Of a stretch of 64,000 nucleotides of DNA, positions 44,026-52,380 are shown in pieces. The notes under the pieces were generated by a model. That model searched no databases. It was not told the origin of the DNA and was given only the letters and a program-made list of their open reading frames with translations. The position numbers and the translations under genes were made by a program. Positions within the stretch are counted from its first letter, which is position 1; each line of letters opens with the position of its first letter. This DNA is from Compostibacillus humi (lineage in GTDB: Bacteria; Bacillota; Bacilli; Bacillales; Amphibacillaceae), in the NCBI RefSeq assembly GCF_014637175.1, contig NZ_BMEV01000005.1, forward strand, positions 1 through 64,000. The letters run 5' to 3'.

Positions 44026-44314
44026 CGATAAAATGCGATTTTCCCTATCGAAATGTTCATAGGAGGCAATCTAAAGACAGATAAAAAACAAATTCACCGC
44101 TAAACGTTCTAATGCCAGAAAAAATCGATAACCCACGCCCGAAAGTCTCATAGAAACGCTCTAAAGACTGATAGAATCCAATTTTCGCTCCTGAACCGCT
44201 CATAAAAGTCCATTATAGTCTAGTTCCAGCGCCCAATCGGTCAAAACAACCGCTCTCTAGACTCCGCCCAAGAGAACATAGCCCAATAAAAAAACATAGC
44301 CCAAGAAAAAAACA

Positions 44315-44923
44315 CTATCCATATTTCTTATTTACCCCAAGTACGCATACTGCCGGGGCTGGCTTCATTTGCTTCAGTTCCAGCCGAATATCGGCAAAGC
44401 CTGCTGCTTTCATATCATTCATCACGTTTTCCCCGGTCTCTTTTGCCGTGTCCATGGTAACCCCTTTTGCAAACGGCTGCACGGTAATAGCGATTATCCC
44501 GCCGTCCTTCATAACTTTCCGGATTCCCTTTAAAGCTTCCGCCGGCTCCTTCCAAAATGGAATCGAATTAACGGAATAAACTTTGTCAAACGAAAAATCA
44601 AAAGAAGGAAGCTGGTGAACATCCGCCTGGATTAACTCGACAACTCCGTTTTGAATCGCTTTTTTGTTTCGCTTGCTTGCTTGTTTCAGCATCTTTTCGG
44701 AATAATCAACGCCGATGATTTTCCCGTCTTGAACGATTTGCGTCAGCCGCTGGATGGCAATCCCCGGCCCAAAGCCAATTTCTAAGACGTTATCTTCTTT
44801 TTCGACATTTAGTAATGAAATGGTCCATTCGTGTTTTTCCGTCCCGACGGCGGCCATAAGCTTTCCCGCCACACTGCCGAACCATCCTTCGGGCTTCTGA
44901 AATTGCATGAAAAATTTCCTCAT
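44315..44923 (-). CDS. Class I SAM-dependent methyltransferase
   Basis: A 202-residue methyltransferase. The SAM-binding motif I reads VLEIGFGPGIAIQ near 47, with motif II acidic DYSEKML near 75 and ADVHQLP near 100. The N-terminal KFFMQFQKPEGWFG is typical of the small Bacillus UbiE/YdaC-like group. The start at 44923 is preferred, with a second ATG at 44908 possible. The methyl acceptor is unknown. It is followed on the same strand, 70 bp upstream, by a DinB gene. Confidence 0.85.
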   Translation of the reverse strand: MRKFFMQFQKPEGWFGSVAGKLMAAVGTEKHEWTISLLNVEKEDNVLEIGFGPGIAIQRLTQIVQDGKIIGVDYSEKMLKQASKRNKKAIQNGVVELIQADVHQLPSFDFSFDKVYSVNSIPFWKEPAEALKGIRKVMKDGGIIAITVQPFAKGVTMDTAKETGENVMNDMKAAGFADIRLELKQMKPAPAVCVLGVNKKYG

Positions 44924-44994
44924 TCCTCATAAATCCCCCTAATCTCCCAAATATTCCGACAAATACCGGCAAAAAGCACCCGCCTATGAAAGTA

Positions 44995-45465
44995 TCATTC
45001 TCCTGATTGCAGCGTCCTATTTATCTGTCCAAAATGGTGACGGTCGTGTTCCATCAGGCCATAAAAATATTCATAAAGAAACATTTTCGTTTTGCCGATT
45101 CGTATTCTTTTCTCCCAGCAACCATCGGGAATTTGTTGTATTGCTTCATACAATTCTTTTCTCGCAGCAATAAATCGATGGATCGTCTCTTCTTTTTCTT
45201 CCATTCTGCTTATTTTTGCCGATGCGGAATTCGTTTTTTCCGTATCCGGCCCTTTCGGAAGTTCTAAGTCAGAAAATATATATGGAATCCGATGCTGCAT
45301 CACAAACTGGTCCCAAGGCGGGAAATGGCCGATCACCTCGGCAATCGTCCATTTATCCTCGCCGATTTGGGTTCTCCATTCCTTTTCCGACAGACGTTTC
45401 AGCGACATGACAAAATCAATGGAGTTTTGATAATGGTCCAAAATCTGTTTCTTATATTGATTCAT
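44995..45465 (-). CDS. DinB family protein
   Basis: A 156-residue four-helix-bundle protein of the DinB/YfiT type. A metal-binding His set is suggested by WTIAEVIGHFPPWDQFV near 39 and by LMEHDRHHFGQI near 138. The start ATG 45465 has GAGGTGA 8 nt upstream; an in-frame GTG at 45492 has none. Members are putative thiol-dependent metalloenzymes, often stress-induced. Function here is not established. Confidence 0.82.
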   Translation of the reverse strand: MNQYKKQILDHYQNSIDFVMSLKRLSEKEWRTQIGEDKWTIAEVIGHFPPWDQFVMQHRIPYIFSDLELPKGPDTEKTNSASAKISRMEEKEETIHRFIAARKELYEAIQQIPDGCWEKRIRIGKTKMFLYEYFYGLMEHDRHHFGQINRTLQSGE

Positions 45466-45599
45466 CCGATCAGTCACCTCAACAAAATTCACAAAAAAGG
45501 CTGGTCAAAGCTCTAAAGCGATGGACCAGCCTATCATCCCCGTTGACTTGAGAGGTGTATTCATTTTGGGCTAACGGGGAGCTGTTACCATTGTCGCCA

Positions 45600-46322
45600 T
45601 TAAAAGCCAAAATAATTCATCTCTTGCTTCAGCGGCACGACAAACGTTTCTGGTCCCGTCGGCTTCTGGCTGCCGCCTTTCGGTTCCACGCTCGCTTTAA
45701 TCAGCTTAAATTCGCGGATGTCCGGCCCTTTAAAGAGCACCCTTGATGCGCCGTCCTCGATGGAGAGGAGTTCCCCTTGAATATCATTGTTGTCGTAAAT
45801 AATCCAAAGCTGATAGTCCTGCCCTTTCAGCCGGATCAGTCCGTCCACTTCGAGAAGCATTTCCTCTGTCAAATTGTTGATCCACAAATTCCCCCGGATA
45901 TGGTTGAAATCGGAAACAGGGACAATCGCCAGCTGCTTCGTCTCCGGATAATGGAGTAAATTTTCCTCAGCAATATCGTCGTTTTGCGCCACTTCCATCA
46001 CCGGCGAATCCACCGTCGGTTTCAGCTGATACAATCCTAGGGCGAAGAGGAGTACTGCTGCAGCGGCAATGGAAACAATCACCGGCACTTTCGCTGTTTT
46101 CCGCCGTGGCTTCTCCGCCGTTACATCTTGCCAAATTTTCTCTTTCAATGCGGCAGACGGTTCGATATTCGATTTGGTTTCCGTCATCCGGCGCCAGGCT
46201 GACAGCTTTTGCTGACAATGGGCACAGCTTGCCAAGTGATGTTCCAGCTCGGCCAGTTCATCCGCCGACGTAATATTGCCTAATGCCAAGTCTATGATTT
46301 TCTCTTCCGGGATATGTATCAT
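45600..46322 (-). CDS. Anti-sigma factor (zinc-finger, RskA-like)
   Basis: A 240-residue membrane anti-sigma factor. The ZAS zinc motif is His29-x3-Cys33-x2-Cys36, followed by one membrane helix at about 79-100 (VPVIVSIAAAAVLLFALG) and an extracytoplasmic RskA-like domain with QDYQLWIIYDN near 167. Its ATG overlaps the stop of the sigma gene (46319-46322), so the two are coupled. It holds the ECF sigma factor inactive until an envelope signal arrives. Confidence 0.88.
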   Translation of the reverse strand: MIHIPEEKIIDLALGNITSADELAELEHHLASCAHCQQKLSAWRRMTETKSNIEPSAALKEKIWQDVTAEKPRRKTAKVPVIVSIAAAAVLLFALGLYQLKPTVDSPVMEVAQNDDIAEENLLHYPETKQLAIVPVSDFNHIRGNLWINNLTEEMLLEVDGLIRLKGQDYQLWIIYDNNDIQGELLSIEDGASRVLFKGPDIREFKLIKASVEPKGGSQKPTGPETFVVPLKQEMNYFGF

Positions 46323-46897
46323 TGCTGTTTCCACCCCCGTTCCGGCTCGACCCACTTCACGAGCGGCTTTTGTTTGCGCAAGTTTTTCAGCCCGTAACGG
46401 ATAAAGGATTTCACAGAGCCTAACGGTTTATTCATTTCTTTTGCAATTTCCTGATGGGTTTCCCCTTGGAAATAGGAGCGGTAAATTGCTTCCCGCTGTT
46501 TTTCCGGAATATGATTTAACGCATCGATAATCAGATGCCTTTCCATTTCATGGATAAACAGCAAATCAAGCGGGTGTTCCTCTTCCGTATCCAATGATTC
46601 CAATTTATGAATCAAGAGCGGCTTCTTTTTCCGCAATCTGTCTAAGGAACGGCTTTTCGTCTTCACCGCCAGCCATGCTTTGACGCTGCCTTTTTCCGGT
46701 TTGTATTGGGATGATTTTTGCAATACTTCGAGAAACACATCGTGGCAAATGTCTTCTGCTTCGGTCCGGTCGCCGACAATTTGCAGGGCGATATGGAACG
46801 TAAACCGGATATATTTTTCATAAAACAGCTCAAAAGAAGATTGGGAGCCTTGTTTGATTTTTTCCATCAGACGGATGTCTTCCTGATTCCCATCCAT
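46319..46897 (-). CDS. ECF RNA polymerase sigma factor
   Basis: A 192-residue sigma-70-like factor. Region 2 shows RTEAEDICHDVFLEVLQKS near 44, and region 4 shows IPEKQREAIYRSYFQGETHQEIAKEMN near 131 with a helix-turn-helix. The start ATG 46897 follows AAGGGGG at 7 nt. It is paired with the anti-sigma gene and divergent from the secreted NEW3 protein/ABC operon, which may be its target. I found no convincing AAC/CGT ECF promoter pair in the 135-bp divergent gap. Confidence 0.9.
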   Translation of the reverse strand: MDGNQEDIRLMEKIKQGSQSSFELFYEKYIRFTFHIALQIVGDRTEAEDICHDVFLEVLQKSSQYKPEKGSVKAWLAVKTKSRSLDRLRKKKPLLIHKLESLDTEEEHPLDLLFIHEMERHLIIDALNHIPEKQREAIYRSYFQGETHQEIAKEMNKPLGSVKSFIRYGLKNLRKQKPLVKWVEPERGWKQQ

Positions 46898-47032
46898 GGC
46901 CAATCCCCCTTCCATCTGAAATTAGACGATTTACGAGAAAAATAGTTTCACGCGAAAAAATTTTTTCTAACATAAATCTATTTTTTCCTCTTCTTCGTAT
47001 CTAGTTTGAAAATATAAAAGGGGGAAAAAGGA

Positions 47033-48175
47033 ATGGTAAAAAAATTTAGTGTGATTTTTGCGCTTATTCTTCTTTTTACCTTTACGGCAGCAACACCGGC
47101 ATTTGCCCAAGTCACCTTATACACGCCGTATACGGGGCTGGCAGTGACGCCGGGGGAGACGATCGATTATACCGTCGATGTCATTAACAACGATTCAGGA
47201 ATTAAACATGTCACCTTTGACATGGAAGGTTTGCCGAAAGGATGGACATACAAACTGACAGCGGGAGGAAATGCGATTAAGCAATTATCCGTCCGGGACG
47301 AAGAACAGCTGAACGTGGAAGTGACGGTGCCGCTGGAAATTGAACAGGACGATTACCGCTTTACGTTAGTGGCGACGGACCAAAACGGAGAGAAGGCGGA
47401 ATTGCCGTTTCTCGTCACCTTGACGGAAGAAGGAACCTTTGCGACGGAATTAAATGTGGATCAGCCGAATTTGCAAGGACAAACCGACTCTTCCTTTTCC
47501 TATTCGGCCACGTTAAGAAACCGGACTGCCGAGGAACAAAATTATGCGCTGACAGCCAATGCTCCGGAAGGCTGGGCCGTCCAGTTTAAGTCGGGAAGCG
47601 ACAGTGTAACGTCCGTATCCGTCGAACCAAACAGTGAAGCAGACATTACAATCGATGTGACGCCGCCGGAAAATGCGAGTGCAGACACGTATGAAATTGC
47701 AGTGACGGCGAATGGCAGCGGAACGAAGGCGGAAGCGACCTTGGAGGCCGTTATTACCGGTTCTTACGATATGGTTTTGACGACGCCGAAAGGGAATTTG
47801 AGTGCGGACATTACGTCCGGGGGAGAGCGGATTATTGATTTAGTCATCGAAAATACAGGTACCGCACCGCTTACTAATGTGGAATTGTCGGCCCAAACTC
47901 CGCCGGATTGGGAAACCGAGTTTGATAAAAATTCGATTCCGGAAATTAAACCGGGAGAATCTGCCACGGTAAAGGCAACGGTGAAAGCATCGGACAATGC
48001 GATCGCCGGCGACTACGTGACCACCTTTAAAGCATCGGCAGCGGAGTCGAGTGCTGAAGCCGATTTCCGCATCTCGGTAGAAACGTCCACCCTTTGGGGC
48101 ATTGTTGGGATTGTTATTATTTTAGCGGTGGTGGCAGGGCTGTATTACATTATTAAAAAATACGGGAGGAGGTAG
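47033..48175 (+). CDS. Secreted NEW3-domain protein with C-terminal anchor
   Basis: A 380-residue surface protein. A signal peptide with cleavage probable after Ala25 (AFA-QV) is followed by three immunoglobulin-like beta-sandwich units of about 110 residues, each with a PxGW-type segment (LPKGW, APEGW, TPPDW), typical of NEW3 (COG1470) domains. A membrane helix at about 355-375 and a basic tail anchor it outside the cell. It is the first gene of an operon with an ABC-2 transporter and is probably its accessory surface component. Confidence 0.82.
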   Translation: MVKKFSVIFALILLFTFTAATPAFAQVTLYTPYTGLAVTPGETIDYTVDVINNDSGIKHVTFDMEGLPKGWTYKLTAGGNAIKQLSVRDEEQLNVEVTVPLEIEQDDYRFTLVATDQNGEKAELPFLVTLTEEGTFATELNVDQPNLQGQTDSSFSYSATLRNRTAEEQNYALTANAPEGWAVQFKSGSDSVTSVSVEPNSEADITIDVTPPENASADTYEIAVTANGSGTKAEATLEAVITGSYDMVLTTPKGNLSADITSGGERIIDLVIENTGTAPLTNVELSAQTPPDWETEFDKNSIPEIKPGESATVKATVKASDNAIAGDYVTTFKASAAESSAEADFRISVETSTLWGIVGIVIILAVVAGLYYIIKKYGRR

Positions 48176-48178
48176 ATC

Positions 48179-49129
48179 ATGGCTCCGATTATCCAGCTGG
48201 ATCGCGTCAGCAAGCAGTACGACGAACAGTACGCCGTGAAAAACCTCTCTCTTTCCATCGAAAAAGGGGAAATTTTTGGCCTGCTCGGCCCGAATGGCGC
48301 CGGGAAAACGACGACGATTTTAATGATGCTCGGACTGAGCGAACCGACTTCCGGGAAGGTCCGGGTCTGCGGCATCGATTCGTTAAGGCAGCCGATTGAA
48401 GTGAAAAAGCGGGTCGGCTATTTACCGGACAATCTCGGCTTTTATCAGCATATGACAGGAAGGGAAAACTTAATTTATACCGCCGAACTGAACCAGATTC
48501 CCCGGAAAGAAGCGCTGGAACGGGCGAACTATTTGTTGGAAAAAGTGAATCTCACTGACGCAGCCGATAAAAAGACGGGGAAATATTCCCGGGGGATGAA
48601 GCAGCGGCTTGGTCTGGCTGATGTGTTAATGAAAAACCCGGAAGTGATCATTTTGGATGAGCCGACCCTCGGAATTGACCCGGAAGGGGTGCGGGAGCTG
48701 CTTGCGCTGATTAAGTCTTTAAGCGAAGAGGAGAAAATTACGGTGCTCCTTTCTTCCCACCATCTCCATCAGGTGCAGCAAATTTGCGACCGGGTCGGCA
48801 TTTTTGTCAAAGGCGAGCTGCTGGCGGAAGGGACGATAGAGAGTCTGGCAAAACAGCTGTTCCAGCAGGATTCCTTTATTACCCGGGTGAAGGCGCATCC
48901 GGTGGACGGAAAGCTGTTGGAAAAACTGGAGCAGCTGGACCCGGTATCAAAAGTGGAAGAAACCGCAGACGGAATCGATGTGTACAGTTCGGCAAATATT
49001 GCGTCCCTTATAAGCCGCATCATCGTGGAACACGGAGCAGCATTACATCAGATCAGCAACGAAAATTACGGGCTGGACGAAATATACCATCGTTATTTTG
49101 AAGGGCGTGATGAACATGAATCTCGCTAG
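48179..49129 (+). CDS. ABC transporter ATP-binding protein
   Basis: A 316-residue ATPase. Walker A is GPNGAGKTT near 38, the signature YSRGMKQRLGLADVL near 138, Walker B VIILDEPTLGIDPEG near 157, and the switch His in SSHHLHQV near 196. The C-terminal 90 residues form an extra regulatory domain seen in ABC-2-type exporters. ATG 48179 lies 3 bp after the NEW3 gene, with GGAGGAGG inside the upstream stop. It powers the permease encoded next. Confidence 0.93.
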   Translation: MAPIIQLDRVSKQYDEQYAVKNLSLSIEKGEIFGLLGPNGAGKTTTILMMLGLSEPTSGKVRVCGIDSLRQPIEVKKRVGYLPDNLGFYQHMTGRENLIYTAELNQIPRKEALERANYLLEKVNLTDAADKKTGKYSRGMKQRLGLADVLMKNPEVIILDEPTLGIDPEGVRELLALIKSLSEEEKITVLLSSHHLHQVQQICDRVGIFVKGELLAEGTIESLAKQLFQQDSFITRVKAHPVDGKLLEKLEQLDPVSKVEETADGIDVYSSANIASLISRIIVEHGAALHQISNENYGLDEIYHRYFEGRDEHESR

Positions 49130-50147
49130 CATCCGGGAAAAAATAATCCCGAAACGAAACGAGGAAACTTCTGTGGAGCGGGGGAACCCGTCGGCGTTTT
49201 TCGTGCTCGTCCGGAAAGAGTTTACCGACTACATCCGCAGCTGGCGAATTATCATTTTGCTTGCGATTATTATGCTTGCCTGCTTCGGTTCCCTCTACAC
49301 AGCGATGACGACGATATCTGATGCCATCGACAATAGCGAGGCGGAAGAACTCGGCCGGAGCCTTTATTTGTTTCTGAAGCTGTTCACCGTTTCTGACGGG
49401 ACGCTGCCGGCCTTTATTACCTTTGTCGGCTTTCTCGGACCGCTCTTTGGCATTGCCCTCGGATTTGATGCGATTAATTCGGAGCGGAATCGGGGCACGT
49501 TAAGCCGGCTTATGTCCCAGCCGATTCCCCGGGACTACGTGCTGAACGCCAAATTTGTCGCGTCCTTATTGCTGAACGTCGTGCTGTTCTTTTCCCTCGG
49601 CTTTATCGTCATGGGCCTCGGGATATTGATGCTCGGGATTCCGCCGACGGTTGAAGAATTTTTGCGCATCTTTTACTTCTTGGTGCTCTGTATCGTTTAT
49701 ATCGCCTTTTGGCTTAATTTAGGGATTCTTTTTTCCGTCGTCTTCAAAAACTCGGCGACATCGGCGCTGTCAAGCATTGCCATCTGGATTTTTTTCCAAG
49801 TGTTTTACGGCATGATTATCCAGCTTCTGTCCAAATCAATACTAAATCCGGAGGTCATTACGGATGCTGCCGATGCGGTCAGCCGGCAAGGATTCGTCCT
49901 CAATTTAATGCGGCTGTCGCCGAGCTACTTGTTTGAGGAATCGACGACGATACTGCTGTCGCCGAATATTCGCAGTGTCGGACCGCTTACGGTGGAACAG
50001 ACGGTTGGCGCTGTTGCCGGTCCGCTGCCGCTAACCCAAAGCTTGCTCCTGATTTGGCCGCAGCTCACCGGGTTAATCGCCGCCACCCTCGTTTGTTTCG
50101 CCATCGCCTATCTTGCTTTTATGCGTCAGGAAATCCGTTCGAACTAA
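49110..50147 (+). CDS. ABC-2 type transporter permease
   Basis: A 345-residue membrane protein with six predicted helices and the ABC-2 pattern: RKEFTDYIRSWR near the N-terminus, the long first loop, and NSERNRGTLSRLMSQPIPRDYVLNAK near 126. It overlaps the ATPase gene. The start at 49110 has AAGGG 4 nt upstream; a further ATG is at 49116. With the ATPase and the NEW3 protein it forms an export or membrane-maintenance system, substrate unknown. Confidence 0.9.
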   Translation: MNMNLASIREKIIPKRNEETSVERGNPSAFFVLVRKEFTDYIRSWRIIILLAIIMLACFGSLYTAMTTISDAIDNSEAEELGRSLYLFLKLFTVSDGTLPAFITFVGFLGPLFGIALGFDAINSERNRGTLSRLMSQPIPRDYVLNAKFVASLLLNVVLFFSLGFIVMGLGILMLGIPPTVEEFLRIFYFLVLCIVYIAFWLNLGILFSVVFKNSATSALSSIAIWIFFQVFYGMIIQLLSKSILNPEVITDAADAVSRQGFVLNLMRLSPSYLFEESTTILLSPNIRSVGPLTVEQTVGAVAGPLPLTQSLLLIWPQLTGLIAATLVCFAIAYLAFMRQEIRSN

Positions 50148-50151
50148 AAGG

Positions 50152-50178
50152 AAGCCGTCCCCAGGGGGCGGCTTTTTT
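50152..50178 (+). terminator. Rho-independent terminator
   Basis: Stem AAGCCGTCCCC/GGGGCGGCTT with a short loop and TTTTTT tail after the ABC operon. Confidence 0.85.
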
Positions 50179-50286
50179 CATGGCCGGCTTTGAATGACAA
50201 AATTTTAGAAGCATATTGGAAACGAATGATATAATGAACTAACAAAATTTGCGGACAGACCGGTGAAAGAAGAGGGGAAATGTAAG

Positions 50287-51090
50287 ATGGGGTATGATTG
50301 GAAAACATGTCCGACTGACATAAAAACATTTATTGAACATCTGAATAAAGGGATAAAGGAAATTTTAACGGACAATTACGTTGGTTTTTATATCCATGGT
50401 TCTTTAGCTATGGGCGGGTTTCATCCGAAAAGCAGTGATATTGATGTTTTGGTAATTACGAACAAACCGATAGAAAATAAAGATAGGACAAATTTAGCCC
50501 TGCTTCTGTTAAAACATTCAAATTCTCCTTACCCGATTGAAATAAGTTTCCTGAATACTGCTCAATTACAGCATTGGCAGCATCCATGTCCATTCGATTT
50601 CCATTATAGCGAGTGTTGGAGGGAACGGTTCGAAAAAGACTTGATGAATGGTAATTTTCCGTTAACAAATGGTGAAACAGATACAGATACAGATTTAGCT
50701 GCACATTTAACGATTACATATCATCGAGGCATTTGTATAGAAGGTAAAGCGATTAAAGACGTATTTCCGGCAATTCCAAAGTCAGATTATTTATCGTCCA
50801 TATTGGCTGACTATCGGGAGTGTTTAGAGAACATCTCCGAAGACCCGATCTATTGTTCTTTAAACTTAATAAGGGTATTTAGGTACCTGAAAAAAGGGGT
50901 AATATCATCAAAAATAGAGGCTGGCCAATGGGGGCTTAAAACTTTTCCACAAGAATTAAGAAATACAATTGGCAAAGTGGTCGATTGTTATCAAAACGGA
51001 AACGACGCAAATACGTTCACAATCGCTGAGTTGGTCTTATTAAAGCATTACGTATCGGACAATGTTCAAAAAATTATTAAACAGGAGTAA
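50287..51090 (+). CDS. Aminoglycoside adenylyltransferase-like nucleotidyltransferase (AadA/ANT(9)-like)
   Basis: A 267-residue protein with the nucleotidyltransferase core motif HGSLAMGGFHPKSSDIDVLV at 37-56 (Gly38-Ser39 and Asp51/Asp53) and a C-terminal helical domain containing the partner Glu region, as in AadA. Length fits ANT(3'')/ANT(9) enzymes (about 260). ATG 50287 follows GAGGGG at 10 nt. Codon use is more AT-rich than in neighbours, which hints at separate ancestry. Whether it modifies an antibiotic cannot be told from sequence; many Bacillus homologues are housekeeping or silent. Confidence 0.8.
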   Translation: MGYDWKTCPTDIKTFIEHLNKGIKEILTDNYVGFYIHGSLAMGGFHPKSSDIDVLVITNKPIENKDRTNLALLLLKHSNSPYPIEISFLNTAQLQHWQHPCPFDFHYSECWRERFEKDLMNGNFPLTNGETDTDTDLAAHLTITYHRGICIEGKAIKDVFPAIPKSDYLSSILADYRECLENISEDPIYCSLNLIRVFRYLKKGVISSKIEAGQWGLKTFPQELRNTIGKVVDCYQNGNDANTFTIAELVLLKHYVSDNVQKIIKQE

Positions 51091-51260
51091 CTGGGTTTTG
51101 AAAATAAGCGTAAATCTTAAATGATCCTATTACTGTAAAAGTATGGAACAAATCCCAATTTTGTAAAATAATCAGAAATCATCTATAATGAAAAAACGGA
51201 AAGATTATTGACGAATCAGGCGGATTTGTCTTTATTGATTGGAAACCGGGAGGGATGGAA

Positions 51261-52088
51261 ATGATAAAAAGTTTAAAGGATACCGTGACGTTAAATAACG
51301 GCGTGACGATGCCTGGTTTTGGTTTTGGCGTGTACAAATTGGAAAACGGCCGGGAAACTGCAGAAATGGTAAAAACTGCGATCCAATATAGCTATCGTTT
51401 GATCGATACGGCCGCATTATACGAAAATGAAGAAGGGGTCGGCGAAGGAATTCGGGAATCCGGAGTTCCCCGGGAGGAAGTTTTTGTCACAACGAAGCTT
51501 TGGAACGACCAGCACGGCTACGATAATGCCTTAAAGGCCTTTGACGAAAGCCTGAAGAAACTGAACATGGATTATGTAGACCTTTATTTGATTCATTGGC
51601 CGGTGACCGGAAAGTTTATAGAAACGTGGAAAGCGTTGGAAAAATTGTACGACGAAGGTTTGGTGCGCGCCATTGGGGTGAGCAATTTCCACATTCATCA
51701 TTTGGAAAGCCTGTTTGCCGATGCTAACGTCAAACCGGCGGTAAACCAGGTGGAATACCATCCCCATTTAACCCAGGAAAACCTCAGAGCTTTTTGCCAG
51801 AAGGAAAACATTCAAATGGAAGCCTGGTCGCCGCTGAAAAAAGGGCGCTTGCTTGATCATCCTCTTCTTCTTGACATTGGGAAAAAATACGGGAAATCCC
51901 CGGCTCAAGTAATTTTGCGCTGGACAGTGCAAAATAGCGTTATTCCGATACCAAAATCGAGCAAACCGGAGCGAATCAGGGAAAATGCCGCTATTTTCGA
52001 TTTTTCCTTGACGGATGGGGAAATGAAGGAGATCAGTGCGCTAAATCTAAACGAACGCAGCGGTCCCGACCCGGATACTTTTGTCTAA
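51261..52088 (+). CDS. Aldo/keto reductase (YvgN-like)
   Basis: A 275-residue TIM-barrel NADPH reductase of the AKR5 type. The catalytic Tyr is in TAALYENEEGVG near 48, the Lys in FVTTKLWNDQHG near 77, and the His in YLIHWPVTGK near 109; the coenzyme site lies in IPIPKSSKPERI near 229. It reduces aldehydes such as methylglyoxal or other carbonyls. ATG 51261 is chosen because CGGGAGGG lies 6 nt upstream. A close copy at 53946 is broken by a stop codon. Confidence 0.92.
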   Translation: MIKSLKDTVTLNNGVTMPGFGFGVYKLENGRETAEMVKTAIQYSYRLIDTAALYENEEGVGEGIRESGVPREEVFVTTKLWNDQHGYDNALKAFDESLKKLNMDYVDLYLIHWPVTGKFIETWKALEKLYDEGLVRAIGVSNFHIHHLESLFADANVKPAVNQVEYHPHLTQENLRAFCQKENIQMEAWSPLKKGRLLDHPLLLDIGKKYGKSPAQVILRWTVQNSVIPIPKSSKPERIRENAAIFDFSLTDGEMKEISALNLNERSGPDPDTFV

Positions 52089-52124
52089 CGGAAAAGTGCG
52101 GAACATGCACTTTTCCGTTTTTTA
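52088..52124 (+). terminator. Rho-independent terminator
   Basis: A 12-bp perfect stem ACGGAAAAGTGC/GCACTTTTCCGT with a 7-nt loop and TTTTTT tail. Confidence 0.9.
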
Positions 52125-52270
52125 TTGTTGTCATCGGCGGCAGGCGACTGGGCTTTTAGCGAACTTTCGGGAGATACACTGGTAGTACTTTTTAAATAAA
52201 GCATAAACAAATTAAGACTTTATGTAATAGTCAGAAAATAGTATAATTTTAGAAAGAAAGGAGGGATGAG

Positions 52271-52372
52271 ATGGAAGAGTATGCCCTTTCGGCGGGTACG
52301 ATTTTTTGGCTGTTCGTTCCGATGCTTCTCATTATTCTCTTATCGGGAGTCTCATTATTCAAAAAGGGGTGA
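52271..52372 (+). CDS. 33-residue membrane protein, probable symporter accessory peptide
   Basis: A short frame encoding 33 residues: MEEYALSAGTIFW, a hydrophobic helix (LFVPMLLIILLSGVSLF) and a KKG tail. It has a strong AAAGGAGGG site before ATG 52271 and its stop lies 8 bp before the Na+/proline symporter start. Tiny single-helix partners encoded directly ahead of SSS-family symporters are known in bacteria. The exact family assignment is inference; the ribosome site, helix and position make it a credible gene. Confidence 0.72.
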   Translation: MEEYALSAGTIFWLFVPMLLIILLSGVSLFKKG

Positions 52373-52380
52373 TCGTTTAA

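Noticed and set aside
46961-47000. TAAC ... CGTAT as an ECF promoter for the NEW3 operon
   Set aside because: The boxes are about 24 bp apart; ECF promoters need about 16-17 bp.
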